Shown piece after piece: positions 12,020 to 21,939 of a stretch of 64,000 nt of DNA. The DNA is from Rhyzopertha dominica (taxonomy: Eukaryota; Arthropoda; Insecta; Coleoptera; Bostrichidae), in the NCBI GenBank assembly GCA_025024175.1, contig QCXZ01000137.1, positions 76,508,680-76,572,679 on the forward strand. Reading direction: 5' to 3'. Below the pieces are notes generated by a model. That model was not told where the DNA came from. It searched no databases and saw nothing but the letters and a program-made list of their open reading frames with translations. Made by a program: the position numbers and the translations under genes. Position 1 is the first letter of the stretch, and every line of letters starts with the position of its first letter.

Positions 12020-12660
12020 CGAATCACGAATTAGGAAACCCGAATATCGTCTGCGCTTTCACCAACCTTAAGCTTTTGCTTGTGGCCACAATGGTGGCAG
12101 CAGTACGTCAGATAATCCGGCACAGAAGGCATCAATCTAAAACAGTCAATGGCCCCGTTATAATCCTCAACCAGCTTCCGGTAGTGAACGCTGATGCTAG
12201 GTCCGCTCCCGGTGGTTTTGTTGAGTCTCCCCATAGCGGCCGCGCACCTTCAACCCTCACACACCATAACTGCACCACTGTGCGCCACCGGGGCGCCCGA
12301 ATAGCGGAAAAATCGGGACCGACGCGGCTCTCTTTCTCTGCACAACGCTGGTACTCGAGTACTGACGTGAGAATAGTGCGGGTCAGGTCCTCCGCTCCCT
12401 TCCCGTCTCCGGCCAACTGGTACCGCTGCCAATGGAATGTTGTCACCGGCTGCCGATGAGAACCGAAGAGTTCTTTGCATAAAGGCATCCGCTGCAGTTG
12501 ACTACACAAATTAGTTTCTGCATAACGTTGGGGGTGATGGGAACACGCCAGGAATGCGATTATGTCACGATGTATTTGCCCGTGTTCCATATTTTGCCGC
12601 TTTTCCACATGACTCCGGGCTATAGGTGAAATTTCAGGTTTCAATTATGCAGTTGCGGAT
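12020..12660. promoter_or_regulatory. GC- and CpG-rich island, possible promoter or first exon
   Basis: This is the most GC-rich stretch in the window, with many CpG steps and a GCGGCCGC site at 12236-12243. Long frames are open on both strands (plus 12076-12459; minus 12132-12644 and 12250-12480), as expected when stop codons are rare in GC-rich DNA, so openness alone proves nothing. Its sharp contrast with flanking AT-rich DNA suggests either a host promoter with 5' exon or a GC-rich foreign insertion. No TATA box or terminal repeat could be tied to it. Confidence 0.35.
12063..12234 (-). CDS. Candidate first coding exon of an unknown host gene
   Basis: Reading the minus strand from an ATG at 12234 (context GCCGCTATGG) gives MGRLNKTTGSGPSISVHYRK at the start and a Cys/His cluster CCHHCGHKQKL near residues 48-58. 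The composition looks protein-like. The frame crosses two possible splice donors: AAG before GTTGGT at 12066, or G before GTGAAA at 12062. It meets a stop at about 12031 if unspliced. A downstream exon would lie at lower coordinates; I did not find one. The Cys/His cluster might bind metal, but I do not recognise the protein. Equally, this could be chance openness in GC-rich DNA, because overlapping frames are also open. Confidence 0.25.
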
Positions 12661-12897
12661 CGCACATCTAATCCTTTGGTGGAATGTTTCCTATGCAATG
12701 AGACAAAATGAGGCCAGCCTCATTTCATAGAATTAGAATTTTAGTTTATACTGCAAAAACACTCATGACAAAACGCTCATTCCTAGTAAGTCCTTCTAAT
12801 TTTTGGTAAAATAAAATTTCAGTTAAATGACAATTACAACTGAAGTAAACAGTGGAACTTAAAAGAAATGTAGGTACAATGGGGTGGAGAAGCATTT

Positions 12898-13204
12898 ATG
12901 TTATTTTATGTAATAATTATATGTATTCCTTGGCTTGGTCGCCCTAATTCTGCCAACAGGTTGCCTCGTCCTATCATAGTGACCCTCAACAGTGAGAATA
13001 AGGTTCTAACTTGCATTCGTCATGCCAAAATGTTGAAGAACACGAAAAGTTTAAAACTATTTCGTTATCTTTTGATCGCACTCCCAAGCAGGCTGCACTT
13101 CATCTTCGTGTCAAACAGCAATTAAATGAAAGGATCGCTATGGATGAAAGCAACCTCAAGATTCGATATTTCAACGATACTCCCAAAATAGTTAAGTTGA
13201 ACTA
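12898..13204 (+). pseudogene. LINE ORF1 protein, C-terminal part
   Basis: Two overlapping frames together give the end of a LINE ORF1 (RNA-binding) protein. The first reads LGRPNSANRLPRPIIVTLNS. After a frameshift near 13030 the second continues with FKTISLSFDRTP, then LKIRYFNDTPKIVKLN and a TAG at 13202-13204. The order RPRPI, then SxDRTPxQ, then LxIRYxxxxPKIV is characteristic of insect LINE ORF1 C-termini. ORF1 binds the element's RNA during retrotransposition. The endonuclease reading starts almost immediately after the stop, as in bicistronic LINEs. The N-terminal part is absent. Confidence 0.65.
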
Positions 13205-13214
13205 GCATCTCCAC

Positions 13215-14440
13215 CCAATTAACTGTCTATATCAGAACGTCCGTGGTTTACTGACTTACAGCAACGTTTCTTCCAGTGATTATGACATTATTGCCTTGAC
13301 TGAAACGTGGTTGGGTGTTGATGTGTACAGCAGCGAACTATTTACTAAGAACTTCATAGTTATACGTCGTGACAGAAGAAGAAGTGAAATAAATTTGTCT
13401 AGAGGTGATGGTGCGCTTTTGGCAATAAGCAATGAATATGCGTGCAGTGAGATTGACTTATCTAATGTCACTAATTCTGTACCAGTTATAGGTCTAGTTG
13501 GAGTTAGAATTAGCAACAAAAATTTTACTTTATATGTTTTTGTTGTTTATATTCCGCCGTGGATCATATTTATGGATTTTGATCTATTTTTTAATCGGCT
13601 GGGTGACATTCCTGGTATGCATAATGATAATGTAATTTTCTTGGTGATTTTAACACGCCTAATTTTAGCACAAACACTGTTAGTAGAACTACCACTATCC
13701 TAACAAACTTTATATCATTGTGCAATTTTAACCAATATAATAATGTCCCCAATATGTATAATAAAATTCTCGATCTAGTTTTTTCTAATACCGCTCACTG
13801 TATTGTAGAAAGTGCACTTGCTCCACTTGTTACACAAGATTTGCATCATCCAGGTTTGGACATATGTATAAATTCCTTATCAAAGTCAAATCTTCCCAAA
13901 TTTTGTACAAACAAAACAACAGACAACAACTTTAAAAAGGCTTATTTTCGGCTTCTTTATAATACTCTTCTTACAACAGATTGGACGCCATTATTTGATA
14001 TTACAGACATCACCAAATTTTACGATATACTCGATGGTGTGTTTGAATTGTGTGTTCCTAAACGTTCTTATCATCGTCGTCAATATCCGCAATGGTTTGA
14101 TTCTGTAATCGTCAAATGTATTCGTTTCAAACACAAAATGTTTAGAAAATATAAGAAGCATACAACAAGCTTTTATCTTAATCTATTCAGACAGTATCGT
14201 AGTAGAAGCAAATCTTTAATTAATGCAGCATACAAAAATTACCTATTACATACTGAAAACGCAATCAATAACGATCCGCGCAAATTTTGGTCGTTTATTC
14301 AAAGGAAGAAAGGAAAAACCAGAATTCCTGGCGTCATGCGCTTTAACGATCGTGAAATTTCAAATCCACAAGACATTGTCAATTTTTTAACGTCTTTTTT
14401 AACAGTGTTTTTCGTCAATCCGACCCTACTTCTAACTTAA
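13215..14440 (+). pseudogene. LINE ORF2: AP-type endonuclease and linker, frameshifted
   Basis: The reading begins with YQNVRGL (about 13227) and ALTETWL (about 13293), where the Glu is an endonuclease catalytic residue. VIRRDRR and a long hydrophobic strand follow. The GDFN motif is present near 13643 but in another frame (FLGDFNTP), so there is a frameshift close to 13636. From 13718 the frame gives LDLVFS and a degraded SDH motif (QDLHHPGL). The linker then runs through WF (near 14093) and DPRKFWSFIQRKKG (near 14275). The endonuclease nicks target DNA to prime reverse transcription. Reverse transcriptase motifs are absent, so this copy cannot move itself. Confidence 0.75.
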
Positions 14441-14490
14441 AAACAAAAATCTATCCAACGTCTGTCTTCTTGAATCACTTTACTGAAAAT

Positions 14491-14516
14491 TACATTTCCG
14501 AGATTAGCCTTTTACT
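14491..14516. repeat. 26-bp perfect direct repeat, left copy
   Basis: The 26 bases starting TACATTTCCGAGATTAGCC recur without change at 15660-15685. The left copy lies at the end of the LINE linker, just before the sequence switches to 3' untranslated sequence. A perfect 26-mer is not expected by chance in 64 kb. It is either a target-site duplication of whatever lies between or a second fragment of the same LINE. Confidence 0.8.
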
Positions 14517-14768
14517 TTTTCTAACTGTAATTTTCCTGTTATTGGGTGCTAAACCTGTAGAACAATAAAAATTATTATGATTATGATTATAAACAAAATT
14601 CTTTTTATAGGCTTACTAGTGTTACAGTGGGCATTTATTTGGGATCATAAATTGCGACCAGATTATAAAATTATGTTGGTTTTGTAACCCCTTCAAATTT
14701 CAGAATATTACGTCTTCTGTTAGTTGATTTGTCGAGTTGTGTAGCAAGGTGTTTCGTCCTTGGTAGAG

Positions 14769-14880
14769 TCATGAAGATGAACAACAAATCGGTCCGTTTC
14801 AGGACCAACGAGATGGAGAAATCAATGCTTTTCAGGACCAGCAAGATGAAGAATATGATCCCATTTAAGACCAACATCAT
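14769..14880 (+). repeat. 33-bp minisatellite, about three units
   Basis: Three diverged units follow each other, each beginning GATGAA or GATGGA and each containing a TTTCAGGACCA-like core (about 14798, 14832 and 14865, the last changed to TTTAAGACCA). The period of about 33 bases is a multiple of three. One frame therefore translates as repeated FRTNEMEKSMLFRTSK, and another as repeated FQDQ. The repeat lies between the two copies of the 26-bp direct repeat. Whether it ever coded for a protein is unknown. Confidence 0.6.
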
Positions 14881-15659
14881 GAATAAGTATATGGTGCTTG
14901 ACATAGACTGACGATTTCTTCTGCACAAGTTGTGCAATGATAAAGAGAAACCTCAACTGGGATGTAGCAGGAATTGCATTAAAAATAAAAGGGTTTGATG
15001 GAAAAAATACTAAGACGATGGACATTGAATTTCTTTATACCAGATAGGTTAAAAGCGTCAAATTATTATAAATGTAACCTTAAAAATAGGTAATTCGAAC
15101 ACCCTCTCGATTCTACTGAAATGGTTTTGTGATTATCCAATTATCTGTATACAATAACCTTACAGCAACAAAATAACAACCTGTCATATCCATGATATGA
15201 ATACGTGTATGAGTCTTAGCTTCTTTGTATTATTCTTGCCTTTAAATGAATCTTTTGCATTTTGTACCAACTTTTTATTTTCAATTATTTATTTACAATT
15301 ACAGACCAATTAATTCAGGGTATGTCGACCTATAAGCTACACGTAAAGAGTACTCTTTTTTCTTAAGCTGAGCTTTTGAATTTATTTAAATTCTTCTTCG
15401 AAGCATCTACAATTCAACTTAATTAATACAACAAGCTATATGGAACCTTATACCTATAGAAATTAGAGGATAGGTGTAAGTGATAAATATGTGCAACAGT
15501 GTTTTTTTACGAAACATAAGTTTTTTCTACCACAAATGACTTGTGTCAAATAAATTAATTATAATTTGTTTTTTATGTCATTTCCTTTGATAACAGATAC
15601 TGCTTAATTGTTGTGTGTCCGATTTTTTATTCATTACATTATTAATTTTGTTGATGTGG

Positions 15660-15685
15660 TACATTTCCGAGATTAGCCTTTTACT
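15660..15685. repeat. 26-bp perfect direct repeat, right copy
   Basis: Identical to 14491-14516. Sequence after it does not continue as a reverse transcriptase in any frame I read, so the simple view of a LINE split by an insertion is not supported on this side. Confidence 0.8.
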
Positions 15686-15860
15686 GGTATTAATTTCAGT
15701 ATCCAATATTTTTACCCCATCCCAATCTATCGTGTGGCTAACGCACATCGGTCTCTTTTCTTAGAAATATCGTTATGAATTGCTTAACAACAAATAAACG
15801 TGGATGTGCAGGCACTGCATGCGAGTATGCTGCTACATACNCCCCCACATGCCAGCGAGC

Positions 15861-15894
15861 TGCAGCCAACATGCATGCAGCCATGTTGGCTGCA
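15861..15894. repeat. Perfect 13-bp hairpin
   Basis: TGCAGCCAACATG (15861-15873) is the exact reverse complement of CATGTTGGCTGCA (15882-15894), with eight bases between. The stretch is GC-richer than its surroundings and follows an N at 15841. It could be a transposon end or a cruciform-forming site. No gene association is visible. Confidence 0.7.
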
Positions 15895-15899
15895 CTTCG

Positions 15900-18380
15900 A
15901 ACAATATGTTTATAATTTACGCATGTCACAATAAGTAATAAGCTAGAATTCTAATATTGGGAGATAATCCTAAAGAACAAAATTTCTACTAAAGCAGCCA
16001 TGAACTAATTTGCTACTGAAGTTGTGTATGCCCGTAGGCCATCTATTCAGGAGCCCAGTAACAAGTAATGTTAGGAGTTCCCTGTAAGGTATGTTAATTA
16101 ATAATCAAGTTTCGCTTTTCTCATAAGCTTTTCTCTTTAGGTTGAATGTGTGTGTTTCACCGCGGATTATATTAACATGATGATCTAATTTTGTAAATAA
16201 AAAGACAAGAGAGCAGGTAACAACCACACAACGTAGTATTTCTTATAGTTTTAAATTTATTATCTAACAAAATAGCAAGTGATTTTTTTAATTGTTTTAA
16301 GTCGTGTTAGAACTAAAAGTATACTTATAGAACTTCATTGCACATAACAGACATGGCTTTAAAGCCACTAAAATTCTAAATACCCCTTCAATCAGTACAG
16401 TTGACGTAGAGATTACTCCAAAAGTTTATGGCAATTAAGAAGCTCGATATTACCATAAGATTATGCTGCGTACAGGAAATGTCAAGTGTTGGATGTTATT
16501 AAATGTAAATCAGCTATTTAGATAGCAGTGCGTACAATCTAATTAACATTTGGATGATGTTTACTAATTGACATAGGCTGGGATCGACTTTGAGATTAGC
16601 TGGAGTAATTATTGGTCTGCCTTGTGGTATACATAAATGACATTTGTTACTGGGGAATGCTAGGGATGTAATTATAAACCTGAATGGTACTTCAGTCTTC
16701 CTGCATTAATAATGACTAACTGTGATATGAATATTCGTAGTTATTAGAGGGCTTGCTCTTTCTCTGGTTTAATTTTACTAATAATCGACGTGATAGCAAC
16801 CTGCATTATGATATTTCATGTATTCCAAAGTTCTCCTCCTCGATTACCACAAATAACAACTTGAACTCGGTTGCGGCTATTCTCGCCCCCCCTCCAGTTC
16901 AGTCGGCTGTCAAAATTAATGAATAGAAAGGTCGTGAGTTCCATTGTTGCACCTCTTTATTTCAGGGGGTTCGACAGGGAGCAAAACAAAGCAAAACTAT
17001 TCCGAAGCTATGGATTAATTAACGTACGACCCTTATACTTTATTTCTCCCATTGTATGTTTTTGTTTCGTCCACTGCAGCAGCAAGCCCTTAGCCTCTGG
17101 AGTAACAAGCTTTAATTTAAATTCCTTAATTGAATAACTAATTAATACGGTTGGCAAAAAGGCGATAGGACGAGGGTTCATTAGCATCTCTTTCGAAATT
17201 TGCTTCTACGCGATTCAAATGTTGCAGCTATGAGTAGTTCCCTCGCAGATTTAATTAACATCAGTTGCTTCGGGGATAAACAAGAAAACAACCCGGACTA
17301 CAACCCTTGGCTACAAAGACACTATAAACTTAATTAGGAAGCGAAGAATATTGCTTGTTATCTATTGGCTTGAAGAAAACAAAAAACAATTTTGATATAG
17401 ACTGATTAATAGTTGCAGCTTCTTAATTGTAGTAACTTCTCTTGATGGCGGTATATTTTGTTTTGGTTAGGTACATACACAACAATTATACAGCTTCGTT
17501 TGATAGCAGGAATGCAAAGTAGGACAAATCAAATATGTGGTCTTCTGAAATGTATTCTAGCAGGTTTGAAATTTATTAGCATTTCTGACCTGAAATTTCC
17601 ATTAATTTGTTATTTTTCCAAATTGGACGTAATAATGTATTAGTTTAAGTTTTACACTTCAATTTAGTGCCCACAGCAAAAATAGAACGGAAAGTTACCG
17701 TACACTCTTATTATTCATATAAACTTTTCATAGGACTTTCTATTAATCAAAGGCAGTCTGCACAATACATTAATTCGAAGACATTTTTGTGAAACTTCAA
17801 GGTTCTAGGATTAATTCACAACTGTTTTGAAGGCATTATAGTCAATTGCTTTTCCAATAAGTTGCCTCTCTGATTTTCAGTTTCCAGCATAACTTGATGC
17901 TTTTAAACGATAAATAATAGTTTCAGATTAAAACAAAANCGTAATATGAGTTCTTGCATTTTATCGAATTAGACAAGTTTTCTAAAAATACAGCTAAGCT
18001 GTTTTAACTTAAACTGGCGACGAAGTCCCTTCATGGGGGCTTTAATAATTTTTAATGCAGAAACTTTTACGTGATAAAGTACCCCACAGACTTTACATTG
18101 CCAGGTATTTGCTTTAAGATATATCTCTTATAGGTACATGCTATATAATTTGTTATGCATACCTATTGATAAGATATATGTATGTTGTAACTAGAGCCAT
18201 TTTTTGTTAATATAAGCAGGAAAAGAAATTTGTCACAAAGTGTTCCAAAAAACTTAATTATATAGTAGAACAGTGGAAGTCGTTTTATTATTCTAATGCT
18301 TTATAAATTTTCTGTGTAAATTGTCTAAGAACAAATTGTTAAATACTGAATGTTTCTATTTATGAAAGGTTTGGGATGAC
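15900..18380. other. No recognisable gene; possible conserved non-coding DNA
   Basis: No open frame here shows a known domain. Between about 16860 and 17340 the sequence is less AT-biased and includes several TAATTA-type words (for example near 17015 and 17138), which are typical homeodomain binding cores. This is only compatible with regulatory DNA. An N lies at 17939. Confidence 0.3.
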
Positions 18381-18392
18381 TTGTGTATATAG

Positions 18393-18928
18393 TTGTTTGT
18401 TATTGTATATTTTTCGTATATTATTGAAACATGTAATCTAACTACCGATCATTACCTGGTAGAAATGACTTTGAGTTTTGAAGTCAACCCTCCGGCGGAG
18501 CGCACTGTTGACTTTAGAGATTATCGTAATATTGGTAAAGAACTCTTCTTTTCTGATCTGTATGCGTCACCTTTTATCGATATATACCATACGTTAACGA
18601 CATAAATTTAAAATTAAATATATTTAATTCGCTTATTTTAAAGCTATTCGACAAACATGCACCATGCAAAAGGCTACTACTAAAATCTAAGTACAATAAT
18701 CCTTGGCTTACGGATGTCTTGAAGTTAATGATTAAGTTACGAAATAGGGCGCTCTTAAAGTTTAAACGTACAAAAAATCCAAATCATTGGAATTATTATA
18801 AACAGCTACGCAATTTAACTAGCCATGATATAAAACGGGAAAAGAAAGCTTATTTGAATTACCAAATTACAGCAAATAAATCTACAAAAACACTCTACCA
18901 GGAGCTAAAAAAAATTAAATATTTATAA
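18393..18928 (+). pseudogene. LINE ORF2: endonuclease end and linker
   Basis: The first frame contains LTTDHYLVEMTLSF (about 18438-18480), the SDH-type last motif of AP-like endonucleases. After a frameshift near 18585 the linker reads LFDKHAP (about 18645) and PWLTD (about 18701), then WNYYKQLRNL. The same order occurs at 31562-32152, so the two LINEs are close relatives. The endonuclease N-terminal half with its catalytic Glu is missing because of 5' truncation. The frame is lost again in an A-run near 18925, just before the RT. Confidence 0.75.
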
Positions 18929-20676
18929 AAAAAATATCCGATCTTCCTGCTAATTTGCTTGATTTGGACGCCTTAAATAGGTTTTTTGTGTCGTCAACAC
19001 AGATAACGGATAGCCCTGACAAAAATACCCTGCATAATCTATCACATACTGTACGTGACGGTACTGGCGTGTTCAATTTTGCTTTTTTCAGTGAGGAGGA
19101 TGAATTAAATGCGTTGCATAGTATTAAATCAAAAGCCATAGGCGCTGATGGCATTAGTATGGCCATGTTGCTCCTTTGTTGCCCATATGTCTTAAAATGT
19201 ATAGTGCATTTATTCAATTGCATCATAGAAACAGGGACATATACCAATGTTTGGAAACTTGTTCACAGTATTCCGTTACCTAAAGTAAACGCACCGAACG
19301 AACCAAAGGACCTTCGACCCATAAGCATTCTCTCGTCAGTGTCCAAAATATTTGAAAAAATTATTCACAAGCAGATCAGTCAGCATTTGAAGNAATTCCA
19401 TATCATACCAGAAAACCAATCAGGCTTCAGGGCAAATCGTAGTTGCGAAACAGCATTACCTTCTGTTACAGACGATATAATCAAAGCAACTGACAATAAA
19501 TGCATCACAACACTAGTTCTCTTAGATTATTCAAAAGCTTTCGACAGAATAAATTATGATCTTATGTTTGCTGTTTTTCACAACATCGGACTTGACCAAA
19601 AGGCTCTATCACTAATGAATGATTATTTGCGAGATCGTCAACAGGTAGTAAAATACAATAATTATTTTTCTCTTCCAATTCAGTGTGTAAGCGGCGTACC
19701 GCAAGGATCCATATTGGGTCCCTTATTATTTTCTATATACATATCATCGTTTTCATCGTGTCTGAAATATTGTAAAAGTCATTTTTACGCGGACGATACG
19801 CAGATATATTATTCTTGTAAGGAAGCTGATATTACTGAATCATATAAAGTCATAACCTCAGACTTGGAATCATAATCTTCTTTATCGACTAAATATTGCT
19901 TATCACTAAACCCTTCAAAGTCGCAAGTTATTATGTTCGGCCCTAAACAAATTAGACAACGATGTCTTTCTCAGTTAGACATAACACTTAATGATACAAA
20001 GCTATCACCTCTAAATTTGGTTAAAAACCTTGGAGTATTCATTGACACCGACTTAAAATTTACATCACATGTCAATTATATTGTTAAAAGATTCATATCA
20101 AATTTGAAGTTGTTATATAATAGTCGCAATATATTGAACTTCCAGTCTAAGGTAACCTTATGTAATTCGTTAGTTTTCTCGTTTCTAAACTACTGTGATG
20201 TTGTATATGGACCTGCGCTGACTCAATATGATAGTCAACGTTTAGAGCGCTTGCAAAACTCTTGCGTTAGGTTTGTCTACGGCCTGCGACGGCGAGATCA
20301 TGTTTCGGAGAAGATAAAGGAACTGGGTTGGCTAAATACGAGGGAATGTAGGTTTCTTCATTACTGCAATATATGTCTTAAACTACTAAAAAATAAAGAA
20401 CCGCTATACCTTGTAAAAAGAATTATAAAAAGATCCCAAGTACATGATCTAAATATAAGGCTCAGTAACGTGGTTTCTGTCCCGCATCACAGAACTTCAC
20501 AATTTCAAAATTGTTTTTCTTATATTGCCCCTAAAATTATAAATCTCTTACATCAGTATAATATAAACTCGTTACGCTATGTTCGTGTAACCCCAAACCT
20601 TATTATATCTAGTACTTTAGTTATTCATTTGTTAGCACCAACTACTTCTTTTTTTCAAGTACCTAATACTCTGTAA
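18929..20676 (+). pseudogene. LINE reverse transcriptase, one internal stop
   Basis: The frame is open from upstream of 18955 to 20676 apart from TAA at 19873-19875. RT motifs in order are RPISILSSVSKIFEKII (about 19319), SGFRANRSCETAL (about 19430), LVLLDYSKAFD (about 19515), [13 protein letters not shown] (about 19693) and the catalytic FYADDTQ (about 19785). NPSKSQVIMFG and LGVFIDTDLKF lie after the stop, followed by the thumb/C-terminal segment LQNSCVRFVYGLRRRDHV. It copies LINE RNA into DNA at the nicked target. An N at 19393 leaves one residue uncertain. An active relative of this family may exist elsewhere in the genome. Confidence 0.85.
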
Positions 20677-20839
20677 TCAGCGTGTTTGTTAATTTTTTGC
20701 CCTCGTATATTTGGTTGCAAGGAAGAACAGTGCTGACGGATTCTTTATCCCTCAGTTCTGATTGCAACCATTTCTGCATCTAAATATATATTCTTTATCT
20801 GTTCTGGTTACAATTTTGGTATGTATGCAGAATAAATGC

Positions 20840-20841
<2 letters not shown>

Positions 20842-20882
<41 letters not shown>
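20842..20882. repeat. ATT microsatellite (LINE tail / TAA target)
   Basis: Twelve or more ATT units directly follow AATAAATGC at the end of the CR1/L2-like LINE, so this serves as its 3' tail. On the other strand the tract reads TAA repeats and is also the 3' flank of the minus-strand endonuclease LINE that follows. Confidence 0.9.
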
Positions 20883-21875
20883 TTTTATCACACTGTTGAG
20901 TGGAGTTTTTCAGCAGCCGGATTTCTCAGATCGTTCTTCGGATGATCGCAGTGGTTCCAAGAACGACTGCTTTCTGCATCCACGTTAGGGCGTTCGATTG
21001 GACTTGAAGTTCCTCTAAATGTCGTCGAGTGTTTTTGTGGACTAGACCGTTGGCAGAAATTATCAGTGGCTTAATCTCAACATTTTGCATCTTCCACATT
21101 TCCTGGATCTCATCAGCAAGTTGCACGTACTTATCTTTTTTTGTTTTNTATGATCTGCTGAGGTTGTCGTCAAGAGGGATAGCGAAGTCAATTATTGTGC
21201 ATTTTTTTGTTGTTTTGTTGATTATAACCATATCGGGTCTATTATGGAGAACCTGTCTGTCTGTGTGAATGGTAGTATCCCAATATATTTTAATGTTGGA
21301 ATTCTCTAAAATGTTTTTTGGCTCGTACTTGTGTATTGGTGTGCCTTTGTTAGCAAGACCTGCATTCTGTGCTACGAACTGGTGGACAACTTTTCCCATG
21401 TTATTATGGCGGCTTGTGTATACAGTGGGTGCCAGGTAAGTACATGCTGAAATAAGATGTTGGACAGATTCCTCCTCGTGGCCACACAGTCGGCATGTGG
21501 TGGTTTCAACCGGTTGCTTTAGAATATGCCTTTTGTAAAATCTTGTTGGGACAACTTGATCCTGGGTCGCACATAAAGCTCCCTCCGTTTCCGGGAAAAG
21601 GTATCCGGAAGTCAGATAGCTGTTGCTTGCCTTAAGGTCGGCTTCTTGCTGATGCAAGCTGGCATAGAAGCGCCAGTGCATTGCTTTGGTTTTCCATTTG
21701 GTTCTCAACATCTCGCTATATTTTTGCTTTTCAGGAATTGGAGCAGCTAGGTTCAGCGGGGAATAGCCTTTATCGGCCAAGGCTAAGGTTTGGTAAAAGG
21801 GTAAGTTTTTTGTTTTGAAGTATTTTGTTAATCCAAGTTTCTCCTTTTTACAGGTTTCTTCTTCTTATTATTATT
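20882..21875 (-). mobile_element. R2/R4/Dong-type LINE, 3' fragment
   Basis: This minus-strand fragment holds the C-terminal third of an RLE-type LINE plus a short 3' untranslated region ending in GTGTGATAAAAAATAATAAT. Both sides are ATT/TAA microsatellites (20842-20882 and about 21862-21931). Dong elements of the R4 clade are known to insert into TAA repeats, so position and protein type agree. The 5' side is truncated: upstream of the endonuclease segment the frame ends at a stop inside the degenerate AAT/AAG tract. The RT is absent. The copy cannot move on its own. Confidence 0.75.
20926..21871 (-). pseudogene. CCHC zinc finger and restriction-like endonuclease of an RLE LINE
   Basis: The frame is open without a stop from about 21871 to 20926, apart from an unknown residue (N at 21148). 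Numbering from 21780, a C-X2-C-X8-H-X4-C finger lies at residues 96-113 (CRLCG...H...C). The endonuclease core RPDMVIINKTTKKCTIIDFA lies at 181-200, giving P-D-X14-D. A Lys/Tyr segment (KKDKYVQLADEI) and NGLVHKN follow. Finger plus PD-(D/E)-type nuclease is the diagnostic C-terminus of R2/R4/NeSL-type LINEs, which cut a specific target. The frame extends upstream of 21780 (KNLPFYQTLALADKG), so the true protein was longer. The uninterrupted frame suggests a recent insertion. Confidence 0.85.
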
Positions 21876-21894
21876 TCTTATTTCTTATTATTTC

Positions 21895-21931
<37 letters not shown>
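21862..21931. repeat. Imperfect TTA/TTC microsatellite
   Basis: TTATT and TTCTTA units pass into pure TTA repeats from about 21889 to 21931. It borders the 5'-truncated end of the minus-strand RLE LINE and mirrors the tract at 20842-20882. Confidence 0.85.
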
Positions 21932-21933
<2 letters not shown>

Positions 21934-21939
21934 TTGTAT

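Larger units (their letters stand above)
12895..14590 (+). mobile_element. Jockey-group LINE, 5'-truncated and lacking RT
   Basis: The element keeps, in order, the end of ORF1 (12900-13204), an endonuclease domain (13215-13900), the linker that normally precedes reverse transcriptase (to about 14515), and a 3' end with AATAAA followed by an ATTATG-type repeat tail (14560-14593). The whole reverse transcriptase region is missing: linker sequence runs directly into 3' untranslated sequence, so the copy carries a large internal deletion or is a composite. The tail and the ORF1/endonuclease order place it in the Jockey/CR1 LINE group. Clade assignment needs an RT, which is absent. The left limit is where ORF1 similarity fades. 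No target duplication was identified. Confidence 0.8.
18385..20882 (+). mobile_element. CR1/L2-like LINE, 5'-truncated, well preserved
   Basis: The copy starts inside the endonuclease domain and then runs to its 3' end: linker, reverse transcriptase, C-terminal segment, untranslated sequence with AATAAA, and an ATT microsatellite tail (20842-20882). The protein can be followed with only two frameshifts (near 18585 and in the A-run near 18925) and one internal stop (19873-19875). That makes it the least decayed LINE in the window. The RT signature (SGFRx[36 protein letters not shown]) and the C-terminal NSCVRFVYGLRRRDHV fit the CR1/L2 group of insects. The exact clade is not resolved. Confidence 0.85.

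Noticed and set aside
12132..12644. 170-codon minus-strand open frame in the GC-rich island
   Set aside because: Openness is expected in GC-rich DNA, other frames on both strands are open too, and the peptide shows no domain or natural composition.
18915..19247. 110-codon minus-strand frame
   Set aside because: Shadow of the LINE reverse transcriptase on the other strand.
20842..21931. Microsatellites as a CRISPR-like array
   Set aside because: They are simple ATT runs without spacers in an animal-type genome.
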